Source: Mucilaginibacter celer
Lineage (GTDB): Bacteria; Bacteroidota; Bacteroidia; Sphingobacteriales; Sphingobacteriaceae
Direction of reading: 5' to 3'
DNA: 64,000 nt
NCBI RefSeq assembly: GCF_003576455.2
Contig: NZ_CP032869.1
Span: 6,634,001 to 6,698,000 of the forward strand
The notes under the pieces are model-generated. The model was not told where the DNA came from and ran no database searches. It saw only the letters and a program-made list of their open reading frames with translations. Made by a program: the position numbers and the translations under genes. Positions 60,929-64,000 of the stretch are shown here, piece by piece. The first letter of the stretch is position 1. The number at the start of each line of letters is the position of its first letter.

Positions 60929-61145
60929 TGAGTTGGATAGTAAAATATCGAATTACCAAACGATCATCCGAAGCCAATCACTTTAGAGAAGAAATAAGGT
61001 GAAGATCATCAACGTCTAAATAATCAGCAATCTCAAAGAGACGTTAATGGATGGTTGGGTTGAATTGGCACGCCGGCTTGATACGGTTTCCGGAGCAATC
61101 TTAAGCGTATCTGCTAATCCTTATTCGTTTTATTTTTTTAGCTAA
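60928..61145 (+). pseudogene. Decayed coupled partner of the TIR gene, cut by the IS
   Basis: The TIR stop and an ATG overlap as TGATG at 60926-60930, a translational-coupling arrangement. The frame (SWIVKYRITKRSSEANHF) stops after 24 codons. In another frame coding-like sequence resumes (ISNLKETLMDGWVELARRLD, then TVSGAILSVSANP) and ends at 61145, five bp before the IS left end. I read this as a gene lost by frameshift and IS insertion; a chance frame is possible. The family cannot be named. Confidence 0.4.
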
Positions 61146-61149
61146 TACT

Positions 61150-62195
61150 ACGTGAGTTCGGGATAAGAGAAGAAAATAACCGTCGAATAGATTTAGTTTC
61201 AACTATCTAAATATCAATAAGTAAGCATATTTTGTTATCTTTAAGTGTCGAATTTAAATGGTATCAATCTATGCTTACTCCTGATAAAATTATTGAAATT
61301 TTCGTTATGGTCGATGACTTTTGTAAAGAATCTGAGTCTCAAATAGCCCGGCATCAACTTGATGCGGGTAACTACAAGATCAGAAACCGTAAAACTTCAC
61401 TGTCCGATAGTGAATTGATCACGATACTGATCGCTTTTCATAGTGGACATTTTACCAACCTTAAGCACTTCTATCTTTGTTTTATTTGTGCTCATTATAA
61501 AAACGATTTTTCTGGATTGGTATCTTATAACCGTTTTGTCGAATTACAGCAAAGAGTGGCTGTGCCCATGATGCTTTTCCTGAAAACCCATTGCCTGGGG
61601 CAGTCACGGGGTATTAACTTTATTGATTCAACGCATATCAAAGCCTGTCATAACCGACGCATCCATAACCATAAAGTATTTGCTTCGGTGGCGGAAAGAG
61701 GCCAGTGTTCTATCGGTTGGTTTTATGGTTTCAAATTGCACCTGATCATTAACGACAAAGGTGAAATACTGTCTTTTTACCTTACAAAGGGCAATGTTGA
61801 TGACCGGAATATCAAACTGATGACATCCATGACGCAAGAGATCTTCGGCAAATTGTTCGGTGATAAAGGCTATACATCCAAAGCTTTGGCCGACCTGCTT
61901 TGGGGAAATGGTATACAGATGATCACCAAACCCCGTAAAAACATGAAAGACTTTAACATCTCTCAGGCCGATAAAATAATGCTCAGAAAAAGGGCTATCA
62001 TTGAATGCGTAAACGATGAGCTAAAGAACATCTGCAAACTTCAGCACACCAGGCACAGATCCGTGAATAACTTTCTGATGAACACTATGGGCGTGCTTTG
62101 CGCTTACCATTTCTTCCCTAAGAAACCTTCCCTTAACATTATATTTCAAGAAAATGACAACCAGCTTTTATTAGCTGCTTAAACCGAACTCACGT
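61150..62195 (+). mobile_element. IS982-family insertion sequence
   Basis: A 1046-bp element bounded by inverted ends: ACGTGAGTTCGG at 61150-61161 and its complement CCGAACTCACGT at 62184-62195, with weaker similarity inward (about 19 bp in all). It contains one transposase gene filling most of its length. Flanking bases are A/T-rich and a target duplication is not clear. Length and layout fit IS982. Confidence 0.88.
61271..62182 (+). CDS. IS982-family transposase
   Basis: Start at 61271 (MLTPDKIIEIFVMVDDFCKE); the frame from a TTG at 61232 adds 13 residues. About 303 residues. DDE-type catalytic motifs: INFIDSTHIKACHNRR (first Asp), LSFYLTKGNVDDRN and LFGDKGYTSKAL (second Asp), KRAIIECVNDELKNICKLQH (Glu). 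The C-terminal NNFLMNTMGVLCAYHFF is typical of the family. No frameshift or premature stop is visible, so the element may be active. Confidence 0.93.
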   Translation: MLTPDKIIEIFVMVDDFCKESESQIARHQLDAGNYKIRNRKTSLSDSELITILIAFHSGHFTNLKHFYLCFICAHYKNDFSGLVSYNRFVELQQRVAVPMMLFLKTHCLGQSRGINFIDSTHIKACHNRRIHNHKVFASVAERGQCSIGWFYGFKLHLIINDKGEILSFYLTKGNVDDRNIKLMTSMTQEIFGKLFGDKGYTSKALADLLWGNGIQMITKPRKNMKDFNISQADKIMLRKRAIIECVNDELKNICKLQHTRHRSVNNFLMNTMGVLCAYHFFPKKPSLNIIFQENDNQLLLAA

Positions 62196-62230
62196 TAATT
62201 AATAAAGCGTTCACCCCCGCAAAGAATTGA

Positions 62231-62264
62231 AAAGCTACTGTTCCACCAGTGGCTTTTTGTTTTT
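62231..62264 (+). terminator. Hairpin terminator just right of the IS
   Basis: AAAGCTACT (62231-62239) pairs with AGTGGCTTT (62248-62256) with one mismatch, followed by TTGTTTTT. It lies outside the IS and may be the original end of the TIR transcript. Confidence 0.65.
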
Positions 62265-62420
62265 ACAGGGCCTATATAAAAGCTATCCGTATACCATAAT
62301 AAGAATCGATAAATTTCAGGAGGCTAATTTATCTCTTTTTTATGAAAAATAAAATCATAAATTACTGTAAATCAATTTTATAGTTGCAAACATCAAAATA
62401 CAAACGCAGCGCTATATCAA

Positions 62421-62535
62421 CAAAAAAGGCGACTAAAAGCCGCCTGATTTTTTTATTTTATTTAATACCGCCAACGGGTTGCCTATATTTAAATAGAAAA
62501 AGGCGGTATACGTCTGGAAAACAACCGCCTTTTTT
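62421..62535 (+). terminator. Tandem hairpins with mutually exclusive pairing
   Basis: A weak stem-loop (AGGCG 62427-62431 with CGCCT 62441-62445, then a T-run) is followed by ATACCGCC (62465-62472), GGCGGTAT (62502-62509) and ACCGCCTTTTT (62524-62534). The middle segment can pair with either neighbour; pairing with the last gives a strong bidirectional terminator (11-bp stem). This resembles attenuator layout. The rest of the 62196-62765 gap shows no gene; TACATTTG at 62744-62751 is a possible -7 box for the AraC gene. Confidence 0.6.
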
Positions 62536-62765
62536 ATTAAAAATAAAACTATACAAATATGGGAAAATCTAAGTGGTTTTGCCCATCGGCGAAGCCCCGC
62601 CTATACAACATCTTAAAAAAACTTCTCAAAATTTCCTTAAGTTAACGGCTATGGCGAGGACGCTTGCGGCAGCATCAAATGCTTCTGCGATAGTGAGATA
62701 ATATAACTCAATAACCCAACCCCCTAACCTACCGATAAATAATTACATTTGAGTAATTAACCTCT

Positions 62766-63953
62766 ATGCTATTTTACTTTAATTTTTACAGCGCGCTTCT
62801 ACTCATTTTCTTTACCCAGTTACTGGTTTTCGCTGTTTTAATTTATTTGAAAGGCATCCGCGAACAGCGCTTATCTTCAAAATTGCTGGCGGTTTTCCTC
62901 GCTTTGTCTGGCCTGTTCATTTTTCCTTGGATGGCGGGTTTTGCCGGATGGTATGACGGGCAGCCCTACCGCGACGTGCTTTTTTATACCCCCTTTGTAC
63001 AGGGACTATTTTTGGGGCCGCTGCTGTTTTTTTATTTTAAAAGCCTGGTGAACGATAATTTCCGCATTAGCGGGTATAACTATCTTCACTTTTTGCCGGG
63101 CGCGCTTTACCTGTTATGGGCCATTGTGGTGGTATTGGTCGATAAGCTGTTTTTAAAAAGATACTCCCTCATGAACGGCATCAGCGACCCGGATTTCGAC
63201 CGCTGGTACTCCTGGTTATGGTCGGTAAGTATGCTAACCTACCTGTTTTTAACGCTGAAACATTACCGAAGGTACCGCCTGTTCACCTACCAGGAACTTT
63301 CATTTGCCGATAGCGCGGGCCTGCGATGGATGCAGCGCTTCCTGGTGGCCGATTTGCTGCTGGTTATCGTTTTAATTGCCGATCAGTTTTCATCCTTGTT
63401 TACACACGCTACTTATGTTTTATCCTGGTATTATTTTATGGGTTTCGCGGGCGTATCCTATTATATTGCCATCAGTGCTTACGGACAGGATTATAGTCCG
63501 CTTGCTAAACTTCATTTTAACCCGGCAGAAGTGGCAGGGTACGACGATGCCGGGGGCAGTACGCCGAAAGGCACCGGGTTGACTGAAGATAGCATTGAAG
63601 CCGACGAAAAATTGATAGCCCCTTTAAAACATGCGCTTTTGCAATTGCTTGAAGTTGATAAGATTTACCTCGACCCCGAATTAACGTTAACCGCGCTGGC
63701 TAAGCTTATGAAAACCAACCATTCGGTACTCAGTAAGGTAGTAAATACGCGGTTCGGCATGCCCTTTAATGATCTGATCAATAATTACCGGGTTGATGAG
63801 GCCAAGGCGCTCATCACCGGCGGACGTTTGAACGATCAAACCATGTTGGCTGTTGCATTCGATGCCGGCTTCAATTCTAAAGCTACATTTAACAGGGCCT
63901 TTAAAAAGCACACCGGCCTTACGCCTAAACAATTCCAAATGCAACTAACCTGA
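62766..63953 (+). CDS. Membrane-bound AraC-family transcriptional regulator
   Basis: A 395-residue regulator. Residues 1-235 contain about seven membrane segments (ALLLIFFTQLLVFAVLIYL, LLAVFLALSGLFIFPWMAGF, LFLGPLLFFYFKSLV, FLPGALYLLWAIVVVLVD, and so on). Residues about 295-395 are an AraC double HTH: LTLTALAKLMKTNHSVLSKVVN, then MLAVAFDAGFNSKATFNRAFKKHTGLTPKQFQ. This architecture is common in Bacteroidota and senses envelope or extracellular cues. Only a 47-bp tail follows in the window, so its target cannot be seen. Confidence 0.92.
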   Translation: MLFYFNFYSALLLIFFTQLLVFAVLIYLKGIREQRLSSKLLAVFLALSGLFIFPWMAGFAGWYDGQPYRDVLFYTPFVQGLFLGPLLFFYFKSLVNDNFRISGYNYLHFLPGALYLLWAIVVVLVDKLFLKRYSLMNGISDPDFDRWYSWLWSVSMLTYLFLTLKHYRRYRLFTYQELSFADSAGLRWMQRFLVADLLLVIVLIADQFSSLFTHATYVLSWYYFMGFAGVSYYIAISAYGQDYSPLAKLHFNPAEVAGYDDAGGSTPKGTGLTEDSIEADEKLIAPLKHALLQLLEVDKIYLDPELTLTALAKLMKTNHSVLSKVVNTRFGMPFNDLINNYRVDEAKALITGGRLNDQTMLAVAFDAGFNSKATFNRAFKKHTGLTPKQFQMQLT

Positions 63954-64000
63954 TTGCCGGGCGCGCAAATAGGTATCATATTATGATTTGCAGCGACGGG

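Overview
The window looks like chromosomal DNA of a Bacteroidota bacterium, most likely Sphingobacteriaceae and close to Mucilaginibacter. The grounds are a SusC/SusD pair, many lipoproteins and outer-membrane barrels, TIGR02943-type and ECF42-type sigma factors, DUF5690 and DUF4397 proteins, -7 boxes of the TAnnTTTG type, and generally weak Shine-Dalgarno sequences. The genus is inferred from gene content, not from any search. I saw no tRNA, rRNA or CRISPR array.

Layout. 1-5.9 kb: secreted proteins of unknown role, a DUF1624 membrane acyltransferase and a MarR-GNAT fusion. 5.9-11.1 kb: ECF42 sigma factor with its YCII partner, a cytidylyltransferase, a DUF4397 lipoprotein and a divergent SDR/HxlR pair. 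11.1-15.1 kb: an ECF sigma/anti-sigma pair, a DM13 lipoprotein with an outer-membrane barrel, and msrB-msrA. Three copies of one promoter (TGTAAGGTTT-N12-CGAC) tie these together as an apparent envelope oxidative-stress regulon. 15.1-28.3 kb: SDR, ABM monooxygenase, TetR-ABC1 kinase pair, a photolyase operon, two FKBP lipoproteins and gamma-glutamyltransferase.

28.5-42.3 kb is the most interesting block. On the minus strand are a phosphocholine-specific phospholipase C, a TIGR03364 FAD oxidoreductase, a DUF5690 transporter-like protein, a phosphonatase-like HAD hydrolase and an XRE-cupin regulator. On the plus strand, diverging from them, are a PhnZ-like HD oxygenase, SusC, SusD and an alkaline-phosphatase-superfamily enzyme. 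Both arms carry a nearly identical 24-bp upstream element built on a 17-bp palindrome. I read this as a SusCD-coupled phosphonate (possibly phosphonolipid) utilisation locus, with DUF5690 as candidate inner-membrane permease. A secreted metallophosphoesterase lies nearby at 46.2 kb.

42.4-58.6 kb: S41 peptidase, barrel and large lipoprotein; Gfo/Idh dehydrogenase; RlmI-like methyltransferase; MlaF-MlaE transporter; PspC/LiaF-like envelope proteins; Nudix hydrolase; prephenate-dehydrogenase-like protein. 58.6-62.7 kb is accessory: tandem TGGAACAC repeats, a 54-aa gene with strong promoter and ribosome-binding signals, a TIR/SEFIR-domain protein with a decayed coupled partner, an IS982-family element and a pair of competing hairpins. 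The window ends with a membrane-bound AraC regulator.

A recurring oddity is that short-word and palindromic repeats of several unrelated families sit exactly at gene ends. They often supply the stop codon or C-terminal residues and create false upstream starts.
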